Assembly: GCA_963969495.1 (NCBI GenBank)
Contig: OZ018330.1
Coordinates: 49,373,706 to 49,437,705, forward strand
DNA from: Ceratothoa steindachneri
Taxonomy: Eukaryota > Arthropoda > Malacostraca > Isopoda > Cymothoidae
DNA: 64,000 nucleotides
Reading direction: 5' to 3'
The position numbers were made by a program, and so were the translations under genes. The notes under the pieces were generated by a model. That model searched no databases, was not told the DNA's origin, and saw only the letters and a program-made list of their open reading frames with translations. This document shows, in pieces, positions 23,771-35,687 of this stretch. Numbering within the stretch: position 1 is the stretch's first letter; the number at the start of each line of letters is the position of its first letter.

Positions 23771-24600
23771 ATCAACTGCCAGTATCCTGAAAAGGGTAAG
23801 AAATAATTTTTTTTAGCAAAATCAAATCAAATTATCTAATAAATATTAAATGACGAATTTTAAATTAAGATGTAATTCAAAATAAGACCTGCAAATTCAT
23901 CTAGTGATCTAAATAATTAGCCATATTATTTAAAAGGCCACTACATATAAGTCAAAAACTTCTTGTAGGTTTCAAAAAATGGTTTGCTTATTTCAGAGCC
24001 CTTCAAGATGGAATTGAGAGAATTTTATAACATCTTACAAGCACTACGGTAAAAAAAGAACTGTGGTACATTACAAAATCAAAGGACTTGTCAGTAGTGA
24101 ACGGGGTTCGGAAAGTAGCAGACAAAAAGTATAAGAACACCAGTAACAAATCAAAAAGCTAAATATTTTATTCGTCGGATAAAAAAAAATAGCAACGAGG
24201 CCGGATCACACATAAAGTTGAAAAGGATAGAACTGTAAAGAAAGATGTTCCCATCGATAGTAGAATATATTAGAATGATTTCGAGCATATATGACTGTAA
24301 AAAGAAAGTATTTTCCAGATGAGAAACGAATTAGGGCCGAAACAACGAAATACGGCTTATAATCACGATCGAGCTGCAGTGGCGATTAAAATTCGTATTG
24401 ACTGAAAACGATTTTCGAAAGGAAATCAACAACACTTGCCAGATTTGATGCTGGTTTTCGTTGCAGCTCAATTTAAGAACAAAACATTCACGATTTACGT
24501 ATATTCAGCGCTGCATTAAAATCAATGAAATTTACTACTCTAAGGACATTTTATCTACATTGAGACGAACACTGATTTTGGGTTCATGCAAATAAGTATA
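23771..24600. other. No gene recognised
   Basis: AT-rich with several A runs. Nothing recognisable beyond the possible 3' end of the LINE relic. Confidence 0.4.
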
Positions 24601-24606
24601 TATCTC

Positions 24607-24740
<134 letters not shown>

Positions 24741-25235
24741 AACTGAGATTAAAACCAGCGTGATCTCACGCTCGTGAATCACGAGCGTTGACCACTAAGC
24801 CACGATAGACTAAAACTCAACACAACCTGAACTCTTTTAAAAGCACTGATGTAAAAAGAAAGCCAAATTAATGGTCAGAGGTCTTTTTGACGCCTACCCG
24901 TCCACAGTCAGGTAGTGGGTAACATTTAATTCGAAAGTATCTCAGTGGAGGCGTATTTTTCCATCATTCACAAGGGCCGCTGTTATGACAGGGAAACGTG
25001 TAAAAGACCTCTGACCATTAATTTGGCATGTCTTTCATCAGAGCCTATTAAGAGAGTTCATTCAGGTCGCGTTTTCTTTTAGTCCAGCTTTCGAATCACG
25101 GTGAAGGCTGATTTATCCACACACACACACACACATACACACACACACACACACGCCTTCACCGAGATACTTTCGAATTAAATGTTACCCACTACCCGAC
25201 TGTGGACGGGTAGGCGTCTAAAAGACCTCTGAGAG
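24741..25235. mobile_element. Nested inverted SINE-like repeats with tRNA-like segment and (CA)n
   Basis: On the minus strand near 24770-24802, TGGCTTAGTGGTCAACGC looks like a tRNA A-box. Two inverted relationships are visible: about 24800-24890 pairs with 25000-25085 (shared GCCAAATTAATGGTCAGAGG), and 24885-24955 pairs with 25152-25225 (shared CACAGTC, GGTAGTGGGTAACATTTAAT). A (CA)n tract sits at about 25120-25153. Two or more copies of one short element therefore lie in opposite orientations. No protein is encoded. Confidence 0.55.
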
Positions 25236-25239
25236 AAAG

Positions 25240-27128
25240 GGAGGGAGAAAAGGAGAGAGAGAGAGAAATCAGCACTTATTTATTCCTATAACTCAAATTT
25301 TTATCGTTATCGCATTACATTCGAAAGTCCATCATTTTCTTGTGATGTTTCTTTCCCTCGGCATTTTAGGAATTCAGATATCATAGGAAACATCACTCAA
25401 AATAAATTCCATTAATTGAATAAATAACTCTAAGCATGAAAAAAACAAAGAGAAAATGAGAAGAAAATAAAGATTCCACTTCAGATTGATACCCTTAATA
25501 ACCGAGAGAGTTAACGTAAACAAATATTTTTAATGCAATAGAAATTTAGGCTTTATTCCTCTGTCCTCCTTTTCTACCTTGTCGCTCCCCATCATTAACT
25601 CCGAACAATCGAACGGCCCGTCAATAAAGCCATTACGAACTGCGATCTAATCTCACCAGACAACTCACGCCGTCAAGCCGTGAAGTTAATCCAAATTCTT
25701 AAACTATCTAGTTTCGTCTTTATTCTGACCTTTGATGATTGCTCTCCAGTTTCTTATTTTTACTGTTTTGGCAGTGTATTTTCACGTTAAGTTGGGATCT
25801 TAAGATATTTTTTCCCTCGTTTAACATTCAATTCCAAGCTTGCAAGAACAATTTCTTGTTTCGGTATCATATACTTTTACATCCATTTTGTCTTGTGCTG
25901 CTTTTGTTCGATCAAACAGTACTGTTATTCATTTAATCCATACTATGGTTAGGGACGATGTATTTCCGTATTTTCCCTCAAAGTTTTTATCGTAATTTGA
26001 TCGAGTTTCAGTAACTCAGTAGCGATTAACTATATCTTCTCTCCTATCCGGCACTTCGCCAAATGCTTGTCAAGAACGCAGCCATAAGTTTGATAATAAG
26101 CTCTCACCAGTCATCCAGATCTATGCCTGAATATCATCCAGAAACTGACTCCTGAATATTCCGCTTAATAACCAGAACATAAAACCTTTGGTAAGGGTTC
26201 AATAAATTGAAAGACCTCCTGTTTTTCTTTTGAATCCTTGCCATCATGGGACCAGTTAATTGAAGATACCCCAAGAAGAAGAGTTTGTAGCTGCCATATT
26301 CTGGATATCGCAGAGTAACTGACTGCAAACACCCATCGGGGGGATTCTTCGCCGGCTGATCAGACGTTTCTTTTCAACTGTGTCTCCGTCAAATAAAACC
26401 TCGATAATTAGACGAGAAGAAGCCACCGCCTCTCATTAGTAGCGGGATGAGCGACGGGACCAACGCGAAATTAGATGAATACGTTGTTCAGCACATTACG
26501 AAGGATGCGATAGGACAAGGCGGCAAACGAGTTGTGATAGACGAATGACCTTGTGGGTGAGAACCATGTCCTGGTGTCAAGCATGAAGGGCATTTCACAA
26601 AGGTCACAGCGTTTTCTAAGGCAGATCCCATTGCCTTTCCTTTCTCATAAGGTAATATTTAGCAGATAATTTAATATGCGTATTTAAGGGATACAAGTGT
26701 ATATTAATTTAAACATTTCCTTATTTGAATTTTTTTAGGGAGATTTTCAAAAGTCCTTTTGAGAATATGATGAGGTCCATACGATATAAAAGAGAACGTC
26801 CGGCGAGGAGGACTCAAAGAAATCACCCATCCTTAAGGAAGGAAGTGAGGAAACGGAGTCACGGACCGATTTCAAAGTTGCATTCTCTGTTGACGGTCCC
26901 TTGTGGGTACTAATGATTAATGGGTCAACGGATCATTCCCATGCGACAAGGTTTGGGTCACGCCGAACGCGCCGCTCGGTCTGCGGGATTGCGCTTTGGG
27001 TTCGTCTGGGCGGGCCCCGAAAAAAAATAAAAAATGCTCTCGGAAAGGTTCGTTTATGATGTTATCTATTAATTAACTTTCAATACAATGGATCTCCTTC
27101 AGGTTGTGTTCTCTCATTCTCACACTGT

Positions 27129-27131
<3 letters not shown>
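25240..27131. other. No gene recognised; GC-richer stretch at 26.3-27.0 kb
   Basis: A polypyrimidine-AG (TTTGAATTTTTTTAG, ending at 26739) precedes a 59-codon open frame rich in Arg and Lys (KSPFENMMRSIRYKRERPAR onward, to 26913) with no recognised domain. It could be a host exon, but a donor site and partner exons were not found. 26195-26237 forms a hairpin described under findings. Confidence 0.3.

Positions 27132-27221
<90 letters not shown>
27132..27221. repeat. (TA)n microsatellite
   Basis: Uninterrupted 90-bp TA tract. Confidence 0.97.
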
Positions 27222-27224
<3 letters not shown>

Positions 27225-29500
27225 CGCTTGAGCTCTTTTAATTTACGTAATAGCGCTATCAGAAAAGCCCCAACCTTACTATAAGGACATAAAGATAATA
27301 GGAGAGTTAAAGGCCACAGGAGTCACTCTGGTTCCTTCCTGTCACATTCCACCCCTCATCACAATTTCAAACCTTAAGGCCTTCTCCCTTGAAAGGATCT
27401 AATGCGAGGTTCTCAAATGGAAACTGCAGCGGGTTTCATCGCTTTTCACAGAACACGAATCTCTCTGAAGAATGTTTCCCGCTGCTCAAAGACAAGATCC
27501 CAAATGTGTTTCTTGAGCTTTAGTGATAGATATAAATGTTTTATCCACGAGGGTTTCTCACGTTGCATATATAAACGCAAATTTCGTATATTTATTGTAT
27601 ATATGTTATGCTTTTACGGCGAGTATTTTGCATTTGTGATAGAATTATTCTCTTTGGTTTTATAGCTGATAACGATAAGATCCTATCTTCCAACAGCCGA
27701 ACAAAACTGTTTTGGAACATCCAATTTATATCTATTCCCTCTCTATGGTATAATGATTGCTCTTGAAAGACAGACTTCATACTCTTTATTTTATATTTTC
27801 TCGCCCTTTCAAAAGGAAAATACTCGTATGTTAATAAAAAGTTGTGGTAAATTATTTAATTATGAATCGCAAATGGAAAGCTTGTCACGAAGAGGCTCCA
27901 AATCATTGTTTTGATTTGATTTTTCTTTGGAAGCGAGTGAACTGTACCGATAAGACATATTCCCCTTCATGGGGAGATTATGTGTGTCTCACTTGTCATT
28001 TTCTTATTTAAAACGAAAGACAAGGAGGTGTTTCTCTTAAAAGGTTAGTAAGGAGAGATCTATAAAAAAAGGGGATAGTAGAGAAAGGGAAAATACCTGA
28101 AAGATATATTTGGATGCAGATCAGCTTGTGGACGTTAGGAACGGGAGAGTAAGCAATCATCCAGATCTCAGTTAGATCATGATGGTCAATGCTGCAACTA
28201 ACACCCTCTTCCAGTTGTTTCGAATGCGAGTTCATTTCTTTACTTAATGAGTTTACTCCTTTCTGAATATCCGTAATTCTAACTTCTAATGAAAACCTTT
28301 AAATAGACTTTCATGTTGCACAACTTTCGTTAATAAAATTATGGTGTCTCGACTCTTCAATTGATTTGGTGCAGTTTGATGTCATCTCTCGATGATATCA
28401 AACTACACCAAATCATCTTTCGATGATAAATTCATAATTTTCTCTCAAAACAGGTCATCGTGACGAATCACATCTTCACCACGTAGTTTTCTTCATATCT
28501 ACGAAATATCATGGTTCAAGGAGCAAGAGTGACTATAATCCAGTTTAATGAAAAAACGTTTTGTTTTTCTTGATCTTACAATAAGAAATGTTATTCAGAA
28601 TTAGCGAGGGCAATTGCAATTATTAGTAGTATTAGTATCTCTCTCGGCTTTCTTTACACACGGTTGGTAATGATGATTTATTTCCCTTTTAAATGAATCA
28701 TTATTATGAGGCTGTTTTAAAATCCTGTCTATAGTATGATTTCTAGAAGTGATTGAGGTGGAATTTCGAGGTGAACTTGTGGCCTACTTTTTCCTGGATT
28801 TAAGGTAGAAAAGGTTTGCTATTAAGAGATTTCATGTCATGTTCAATAACCTTTTTATTTTCATTATTTTTTTTATCTTTTATACGCCGTTTTCCTTATA
28901 TGATTTCCATTTCTTCTTCATTTATTGTAAAGTTTTAAAAATAAATCCCTTCCATCTCATTTGTTATATTGGGCTTTGAGTGTCTGAATAATAATATCTA
29001 ACCATTTATTGGATGTGTTCAGAAACGAAGTCTCCAACCTGTTAATTCTCGTGTTGGCTAAAGAAAACATCAATTCATTCACTTCTGCATTCTTCCACTC
29101 CTGCAAAGATGTAAGGTAGGTAAAATAGGTCGGAACCCTGATTTATGTCGTTCCTTTGTTGCAAAGCAAAGGATCTTTTATAGTATAAAGTTCGACTTTC
29201 AATAATACGTTTCATATCCGTACAAAATATCAATATTTTTTCCCATCAAAGCTATGAATGAATACGAATAATATTCGCCCTGAATTTGAGTTCTGCCAGA
29301 ATTCTGATTTATGAATTTCTGATTCGAATTGATTTGACCAATATTTCCAGACCAAAGCGAGAATTCATTGATATGAATCGTCGAATTAGCTCGCATATGA
29401 GAGATCAATGTTTCGATAATACAAGTAGAGCTTTCGTAAAGTACATGGAACGATTTCCAAATTTAATTGATGCTGTACACATAACGATTATCCCCAAAAC
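27222..29500. other. No gene recognised; one short hairpin
   Basis: Nothing coding is recognisable. 28363-28386 and 28391-28414 are inverted arms of 24 bases around TCTC, with one mismatch and one G.T pair. Confidence 0.4.
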
Positions 29501-29502
29501 AG

Positions 29503-29621
29503 GTTAGATTAGGCATAAATCAGCGAGGATTCGAATACATAATGCGAAGGAAAAATTCTTTCAGAAGAATAAACCTTCTTAAAATTTTTATAATAGGTTA
29601 GACTGTTTTTTTACTTTTGTA

Positions 29622-29708
<87 letters not shown>

Positions 29709-29962
29709 AGAAATCCTATTGGAGCTGAACCCGAAAAAAGCAAAGGGAAAAAACACGTGGCCCGGCAAGGACTCGAACCACAGACCTCTGGTTATGAAGA
29801 CAAGTGCTCTACCGACTGAGCTAACAGCACCAATAAGCAGAGTCTTTGACCCGCGACACTCTAACTTATTATCAAATGTATAAAAAAGTTGTTTATTCCT
29901 CTGAAAGAATTTTGTTTTGCCTTATTCCATCCCAATCCTCGCTGATTCGGGCCTAATCTAAC

Positions 29963-29965
<3 letters not shown>
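29503..29965 (-). mobile_element. tRNA-related repeat (SINE-like, family Z) with an inverted partial copy and internal (TA)n
   Basis: In minus orientation from 29965: GTTAGATTAGGCCCGAATCA, about 110 bases, then TAGCTCAGTCGGTAGAGC (A-box) at about 29824-29807 and GGTTCGAGTCC (B-box) near 29777-29767, then a tail to GGATTTCTTCTCATATATA at 29703. The spacing is right for a tRNA-derived unit, but the anticodon arm does not fold properly, so this is not a working tRNA gene. 29503-29600 is an inverted copy of the first part. A (TA)n tract (29629-29703) separates the two. Confidence 0.65.
29629..29703. repeat. (TA)n microsatellite
   Basis: TA tract at the tail of the SINE-like family Z copy. Confidence 0.97.

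Positions 29966-30001
<36 letters not shown>
29965..30001. repeat. (TA)n microsatellite
   Basis: Short TA tract shared as a boundary by the family Z copy and the following family W copy. Confidence 0.95.
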
Positions 30002-30004
<3 letters not shown>

Positions 30005-30195
30005 ATACCCAAAGAAAGGAAAAGTGGTAGCACAACCCGATAAAACGCTGAGGAATATATTACGTGAACTATTAAAAGCTTAAGAAAGAAAATGGGAGAT
30101 TTAGACAAAATAGGGAAAACTATTTTAACCTCTATATGAAGGTAAATAAAGGAGTGGGATTCGAACCTGTGTCTTCAAGCGCTCATCGCAATTAG
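30002..30195 (-). mobile_element. SINE-like repeat with (TA)n tail (family W, copy 1)
   Basis: On the minus strand it begins near GGGTAGTTCTAATTGCGATG, has a B-box GGTTCGAATCC at about 30163-30153, and runs through CTTAAGC and CGGGTTGTG blocks to TTTGGGTATTAAATATATA, directly into (TA)n at its 3' end. The same body and the same ending occur twice at 40.14-40.50 kb. No coding capacity. Confidence 0.7.
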
Positions 30196-30224
30196 AACTA
30201 CCCGTTTTGCTTTTTTTTCGTTTC

Positions 30225-30530
30225 GGTAAGAACATTGTAACTAGTCGGCCGATTCTAACGAAATTTGCAACCCTTATGTCGTTTTACGTTTTCTTGGAAA
30301 TGATATAAATGCCAAGGTCCTCCTTTGGTTAGCCGAGGATTTATTTGACAATAACATCATAACTATTCATCCGATTCTAACGAAATATGAAACCCTTATT
30401 TTGCTTTACATTCTCTTTCAAATTATATAACTGCCAAGGTTCTCCAAGGTTGGTCCGAGAATTATTGAAGATTTTAAAGGTCGTAAGGTCATAAATCAGA
30501 ATAAGTGTGAGCACGCGACTTTAGTCAGCA
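30225..30530. mobile_element. MITE-like repeat, family X, copy 2 (two internal units)
   Basis: Two tandem copies of the internal unit (GATTCTAACGAAAT at 30251 and 30373, period 122). It ends GAGCACGCGACT near 30517-30528. The left end with its inverted repeat is missing, cut off by the neighbouring SINE-like copy. Confidence 0.65.
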
Positions 30531-30559
30531 AATCTTGTTCTCTTAAACCAATCTTGAAT

Positions 30560-31400
30560 TAATTTGGCCATGTGCTTAGGATCCAGTGATGTCGGCCGTA
30601 GAATATTTTCGCTTAGGGGAGCAGCATTTCCTCCAGTATATTTCGATACATGGCACAACCATTCATTTCCCCATCAATGATGCAAAGTACTCTTGCACCA
30701 TCTGTAATGAAACAGCTCCAAACCATGAGACTGCCTCCTACGTACGTGTTTCAGGGTTGGGATGGTAAGCTTAGGAATATCGGCAGTTCCTTCTTCCCTT
30801 CAAACGCGACGAGCATCATTTTAGCCGAAAAGTTATATTTTAGTCTCATCTGGCCATATAACTTTGTTTCAAAATTCACTTAACTTTTCAATCTGGCAAA
30901 CAGTAAACGGTTCGTTACATGCTTTTAATTAAGATGTAGGAATCTTGATTCGTAAGAGAATAAGATAGTCTGCCAGAACCCTTTGGAGCTCTCTTCCATC
31001 TCTTTTACCATTTCATTCTTCTTTGGATTGTTGCTGGTCAAATAAAGGTTTCCTTCTAGCTGTTCTGTCCTAGTAGCCAAGTTGATGGAGATACCTCACA
31101 GCTGTACTCTGACTCACATGGAGTTACTCTGCAACACCAGCTTGATTACAACGGGGATTAAATTCAACAATCAGCTTGAGAGGGAGAAGACACCTGTTAT
31201 AGGGCTCAGATCTACCTGAGCGGCATCCTGTGGATTTCTTTACTTTGCAAGTGAATTGTACAATCACTCCGTTGACTATGGTAAGAAGAATCCCAATTCT
31301 TTTGCAATCCGACTAGGCTAATTCCACCCTTAGATTGACCCACAATAGGCCTCCTTTGAAAATCAGACAACTCTTTTGCTTCTGGTGCTCACGTCATGGC
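30560..31400 (-). pseudogene. Tc1-like transposase relic
   Basis: Minus strand. Near 30840-30870, VIWPDETKI followed after a stop by LFG gives the first catalytic D block. Then EEGTADI and GGSLMVWSCFITDGARVLCI, followed by IDGEMNGCAMYRNILEEMLLP, near 30600-30745, match the GGGSVMVWGCF to IDGxMNxxxYxxIL core. Upstream pieces (SRIAKELGF near 31300) belong to the helix-turn-helix part. The C-terminal end with the last acids is lost. Many stops. It resembles the 22.1-kb relic in family but is a separate insertion. Confidence 0.75.
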
Positions 31401-31537
31401 TGATTGCTATAATCAATTAATATACTGCAATCTGAAATGGAAAATAATGATATATTAACAAGTTTAATCAGATTAAACAAATTTCACTGATAAAACGGTG
31501 TGATGAAAAGCGTCTCTTTACATTTGAGAGGTCTAAG

Positions 31538-31540
<3 letters not shown>

Positions 31541-31611
<71 letters not shown>
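31541..31611. repeat. (TA)n microsatellite
   Basis: Uninterrupted TA tract. Confidence 0.97.
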
Positions 31612-31613
<2 letters not shown>

Positions 31614-31955
31614 AGGCAATGGCTTCGCTACAAAGAATAAAATTTAAAATCTGAAAAGAAGCAACCATGGTTAAATTTTTATAAATTTTCCGAACTTCGC
31701 CAATTATAATAATTTTTAAAAGGAACTCTAAACTAAATTTCTCCCCTTTCAAAATATTACGTTGCTAAAATGTAGTTATAGAAGGAGATATATAAAAATA
31801 AATTTTCTGAACTTCACCATTTTTTTTTCGATATTATAAAAGAATTATTAGAAATAACTTTGATAAAAAAAACCTAAGTTATAACCAAACTAAGATGAAA
31901 TTATTTTTCAAATACTCAAAAAAATCCCCTTCTTAAATTATAGTTAGTGATGATA

Positions 31956-31957
31956 TA

Positions 31958-32017
<60 letters not shown>
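31956..32017. repeat. (TA)n microsatellite at the 3' end of a PLE relic
   Basis: TA tract with one G, next to the 3' end of the minus-strand PLE relic that follows. Confidence 0.96.
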
Positions 32018-32020
<3 letters not shown>

Positions 32021-33005
32021 GAAGATTTCTTCTCGAGAGCTTGAATTTTAGGAAAATTGCTGCTGACATTTTTTAAATTTATTTAGTGGCGACGTTTCGA
32101 CCATAATACGGCCATCTTCTGAGGCCTATAAAATATATACTAAAGCGCAATTCTAAAGGTACAATGGGAAAAATTAGATTCTAAACAACTTCTAAAATTA
32201 GAGTTTAGATTTATGGTAAAAATTTCATAAGTAGGATTATGAGTTTAATATTTATATTGAACTATTTAAAAACATATATATTATTAAACGATATACTAAG
32301 CACTATTGACTTTTTAATTTAATTTATGATGGGAGCCGACGACAAATCACTATTTAAGTCTGGTTGAGCTGTTTTATATATAATGTTTCCAAGATTTGAA
32401 GTGTAATTGGGCATTTATGTGAATTCAAAATTTCAAAATCTTCTTTAGAGATTTCATCACTTTTACATTTTATTGCGTGATCTCTGATCACTGAATTTTC
32501 ATTACTTTGAAGTACTTTGCCTGTTCGATTACTTATGCCCAAATGAGACGAAAATCTTGCCTCCAGAGTTTTCACGGAGCTTCCAATGTATTTGCCATGG
32601 GAACACTCAGGACATTTAAATAAGTATATTATTAAACTTCTAAGGCTCTTTTGAACCGGATCCTTTATTTTTAAAAAAGATTTTATATTTATTTTGTTTA
32701 TAAAGGCAATTTTAAGTTTTATTTTACAAAAAATATTTCTTTAACAATGCGTGTAATTTTCGGCTAAGGACTTTATTATAAATACCCAGTTCTGGCATAA
32801 TCAAGTAATGTCTGTCTTTTGCCACCGTTATTTCTGGGTGATAAGGTTGGTAACGCCAATTAATAATGTGCGGATTAATTTTTCAACAATATTTAAAGGA
32901 AAACCATTGCTTAAAAAGAAGGATTTGAGGTTTGGGAATTCTCCATCTATAAAAATATAAGATGAACAAAGATTGTATGGACCCATAGGGATTTCTAATA
33001 TTTTT
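32018..33005 (-). mobile_element. Penelope-like retroelement relic (PLE-C)
   Basis: Minus strand. IDGEFPNLKSFFLSNGF and PLNIVEKLIRTLLIGV (about 32880-32965) are the end of the RT region. RSLIIYLFKCPECSHGKYIG near 32620, followed by SSVKTLEARFSSHLGISNRTG and ILETLYIKQLNQT (32354-32575), is the GIY-YIG endonuclease. The intervening part has stops and a shift. 5' sequence is absent beyond 33005. After the endonuclease the element runs through a hammerhead-like segment at about 32085-32122 to the (TA)n at 31956-32017. Confidence 0.75.
32085..32122 (-). ncRNA. Hammerhead-ribozyme-like core in the PLE-C 3' end
   Basis: Minus strand: CAGAAGA (one change, U4 to A, from CUGANGA), stem GGCC/GGTC around GTATTAT, GAA, the palindrome ACGT, then C as the cleavage-site base. 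The order matches the minimal PLE hammerheads with self-complementary stem III that work as dimers. The U4 change probably weakens it. Confidence 0.5.
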
Positions 33006-33029
33006 TTTTATTTTGTTGATCAACCATGG

Positions 33030-33400
33030 CATTGGCGGTTCTCGCAGTCAACGAGAAATGGCCACATCCCTCAACAACACGCGAATGATTAGAAGAACAA
33101 TGCATAAGTGATGAGAAGTTCCCCTAAAAAATCCTGTTCTCTGATGAAGTGAGCTTTTATGTTTCTGGAGAAGTCAACCGACAGAACATTCGATACTGGT
33201 CACCAAGCAATCGTCATTAGTTTGATTTTTCCCAAGAACAAGGTGGCTAACGCCTAGTGGTTTGGTGTGGGATATGGAAAGACAAGCGTTAGTCCATTCT
33301 CTTTTGACGTGACGGCAACCTTTGACACGTACCTCGATATAATGCAGGAGGAAGCATTCTAATTCTTTGAACGCAGCAGACGATTACCCGGAGTGATTAC
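33030..33400 (+). pseudogene. Tc/mariner-superfamily transposase relic
   Basis: KILFSDEVSFYVSGEVNRQ followed by NIRYWSPSNRH (about 33134-33220) matches the first catalytic D block (FSDEaxFxvsGxVNRqNxRxW). LVVWCGIWKDKR and DTYLDIMQEEAF follow with stops in between, matching VNVWCAL and GDTYLxML. The N-terminus, and the last catalytic acids, are missing. It is probably the same family as the 3.2-4.1 kb relic. It abuts the 5'-truncated end of PLE-C. Confidence 0.65.
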
Positions 33401-33469
33401 ACCCACAACAGTTATAAATTACCTTAACACAGTTTTCAGAATAACACTAAGGAACCCTCACCTTATTCC

Positions 33470-33598
<129 letters not shown>

Positions 33599-33599
33599 G

Positions 33600-34885
33600 C
33601 ACCTCATTGCTTAAAATATAACGCTGAGTTTATTATAATCCGTGAATCGTTCCATCCAGACGTCTCTTAATGATAGGTGAAATATTTTGTCTACCCATAT
33701 AATACATTGTAGTTCATTAGCGCGGAGCTGTGACACTCAGATAATTTGTTTGATATTCGACATAAAGCATTAACAGGGTCCTGTCACAAGATGCCCTTAG
33801 GGTCTTCAGTTTGATGAACAGACACAGGCATCAAGTAACAACCTACGCACAACCTTGTGAGCCAATCTTCTCCATAAAAAATGCTGGGTAGAACCAATGG
33901 TCACCCATTTAACAAACTGCAATTTCCTCTGCCTTTTATAAACGACCAAATTCATTTTAATTCTCATTAGTAACTATCTTTCGTTAGTTCAGAATTGTTT
34001 GATATTTAAAGCAGTTGTCACTCCCTCCTTTTATTCTTGTATATTTAAAGCCATGTTTCAGCAATTCTGACGATTGAAAATTTTTAAATCGCTCTCTCAG
34101 CATTGATTCATTATTAGCTATTTTCGCTTAACCCCACTTCTCAGCTCACTTCAGACAATTATAAGCGTTGAGTCTTTAGTGCAATCCTTATGCTATTCAG
34201 CAAATTTAGATATGTTAACAAATTAAAGATTATACTTTTTAAATAAACCACTGGATTACACAAAGTCTAAATTATCCCTTTTGTTCGAGAGAAACGGCCA
34301 TCACCTAGGCCTTCCAAAAGTCCCTGAGCACTCTGGAACAATCTTCGTTTGGTGCAACCTCATTCAACATCGATCGGACCTCGGCCAAAACCTTGTTCAC
34401 CCTGGAGTGACATTTTGCAACTGCTCTACAGCTATCAACACCATCCCTTGGAAACAAGGCCCCGCAATTTCCAAACAATCAACACAAAAGAATAACGATG
34501 GCACAACAATCTACTTAAGTACCTGTAAGTACTTGAAGAACGAGATAACCAATAATTCTCATTTAAGTGTCAACGACGTTTCTGGTATATTACACATCTT
34601 CTGGTTAAAAAAATATTTATCACAATTAAAAAACAGATTCCAGCTATGTTCAGCAAAATACATAATTGCAATTTTAAGGGCAAATAAAATTAATGGTAAG
34701 AAATTAGGGCGGGCTCACACTGCACAAATGCAATACAACGAAAACAATAAATAAGGTTATCGAAGTGATATTTCGCAATTAATTATTGCTTAAACACATA
34801 AACACTGGTCACCTTTTGCGAAGGGCAAAGCTGGAGAACTAAAGAAAAAAATTCTTTGTATGTGACGTCATATGATCGGTACGTT
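33600..34885. other. No gene recognised; possible minus-strand open segment at 34305-34475
   Basis: A 157-codon open frame lies on the plus strand (34281-34754), but its second half is AT-rich noise. The opposite strand of its first part reads GVDSCRAVAKCHSRVNKVL and then AEVRSMLNEVAPNEDCSRVL, ending RDFWKA and TAG at 34307-34305. This looks more protein-like. Neither could be assigned. Confidence 0.3.
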
Positions 34886-34889
34886 GTAA

Positions 34890-35640
34890 ACTTTGGAAAT
34901 TATGCGACTAGGAGAGGGAAGGTGATTGAACCAGTATTGATACTCGGGTTTAATTGCTTTATGAACAGTGATTCAAGGTTTTGAAGAAAGGTAGAATTTT
35001 GGGAATGCCCTAGAATTATAAAGTTTAGGTGGAAAATATTTATCTTACATTGAACAAATTGATCAAGGACGGGGAACTTCCCTTTATTATTGCGAACGGA
35101 GCCAGTGCTCGGACTTATGCATAGGTGGGAACAGACTATCGTCTTCAACGAGCGGACGGTTCTTCTACTATAGATCCCCGGGTAGCACCTGGGGCAAATA
35201 AATCTATAGATAACCAGGTACTTCATCTCGGGGAGTAGAGACTCTATCGTTACATCGAAAAAATTGTCCTAAATGAAAATTATTAATAAAAATGATTTTA
35301 AAGTTACTGTGTGTGAAATATATATTTTAGGAGATTATTGAGTTTGCGGCATAAATGAGAGTTAAGGGGACCAATATCTCGGAAGAGTCAATAGTAAAGA
35401 TCCTTGGGAACACTGACAATCGGTTGAGGTGAATTGTGTATTTTCTTCCAAACCTGTCGAATGCCCTTCTGGATCAGAGAGAGCTGAAACCCATTCTTTG
35501 GGAAATAACTGTTGAGAAATTGAAATTAAGGGTGTACGAGAAAATTCTCGTAGTAAGATGAGTTTATAGGCACGATGGAGGAGGGTTTTAGTGCTGTATG
35601 TAGTGTCCCATAAACTGAAAAAAAAACATCTAGACTCGTG
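34890..35640 (-). mobile_element. Penelope-like retroelement relic (PLE-D)
   Basis: Minus strand. FPKNGFQLSLIQKGIRQVWK (about 35440-35500) is from the RT C-terminal region. ESLLPEMKYLVIYRFICPRC leads into GIYSRRTVRSLKTIVCSHL (near 35140-35205), a GIY-YIG endonuclease start (CPxCxxGxYxGxTxRxLK). FLQNLESLFIKQLNPSI (near 34930-34990) is its end. Stops and shifts interrupt it; the 5' RT domains are missing. The GIY Tyr-Gly motif is partly altered (IYSR). Confidence 0.7.
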
Positions 35641-35687
35641 AAAGAGGCTTTCCGATAGATCAAGATGGTGAAAATGGTTGAAGACAA

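Noticed and set aside
29754..29830. tRNA gene on the minus strand
   Set aside because: The A-box and B-box are good, but the anticodon arm does not pair and the unit is embedded in a repeat with an inverted partial copy, so it is a SINE-like head.
34281..34754. 157-codon plus-strand open frame as a gene
   Set aside because: No domain, AT-driven composition in the second half, and the opposite strand looks more protein-like in the first half.
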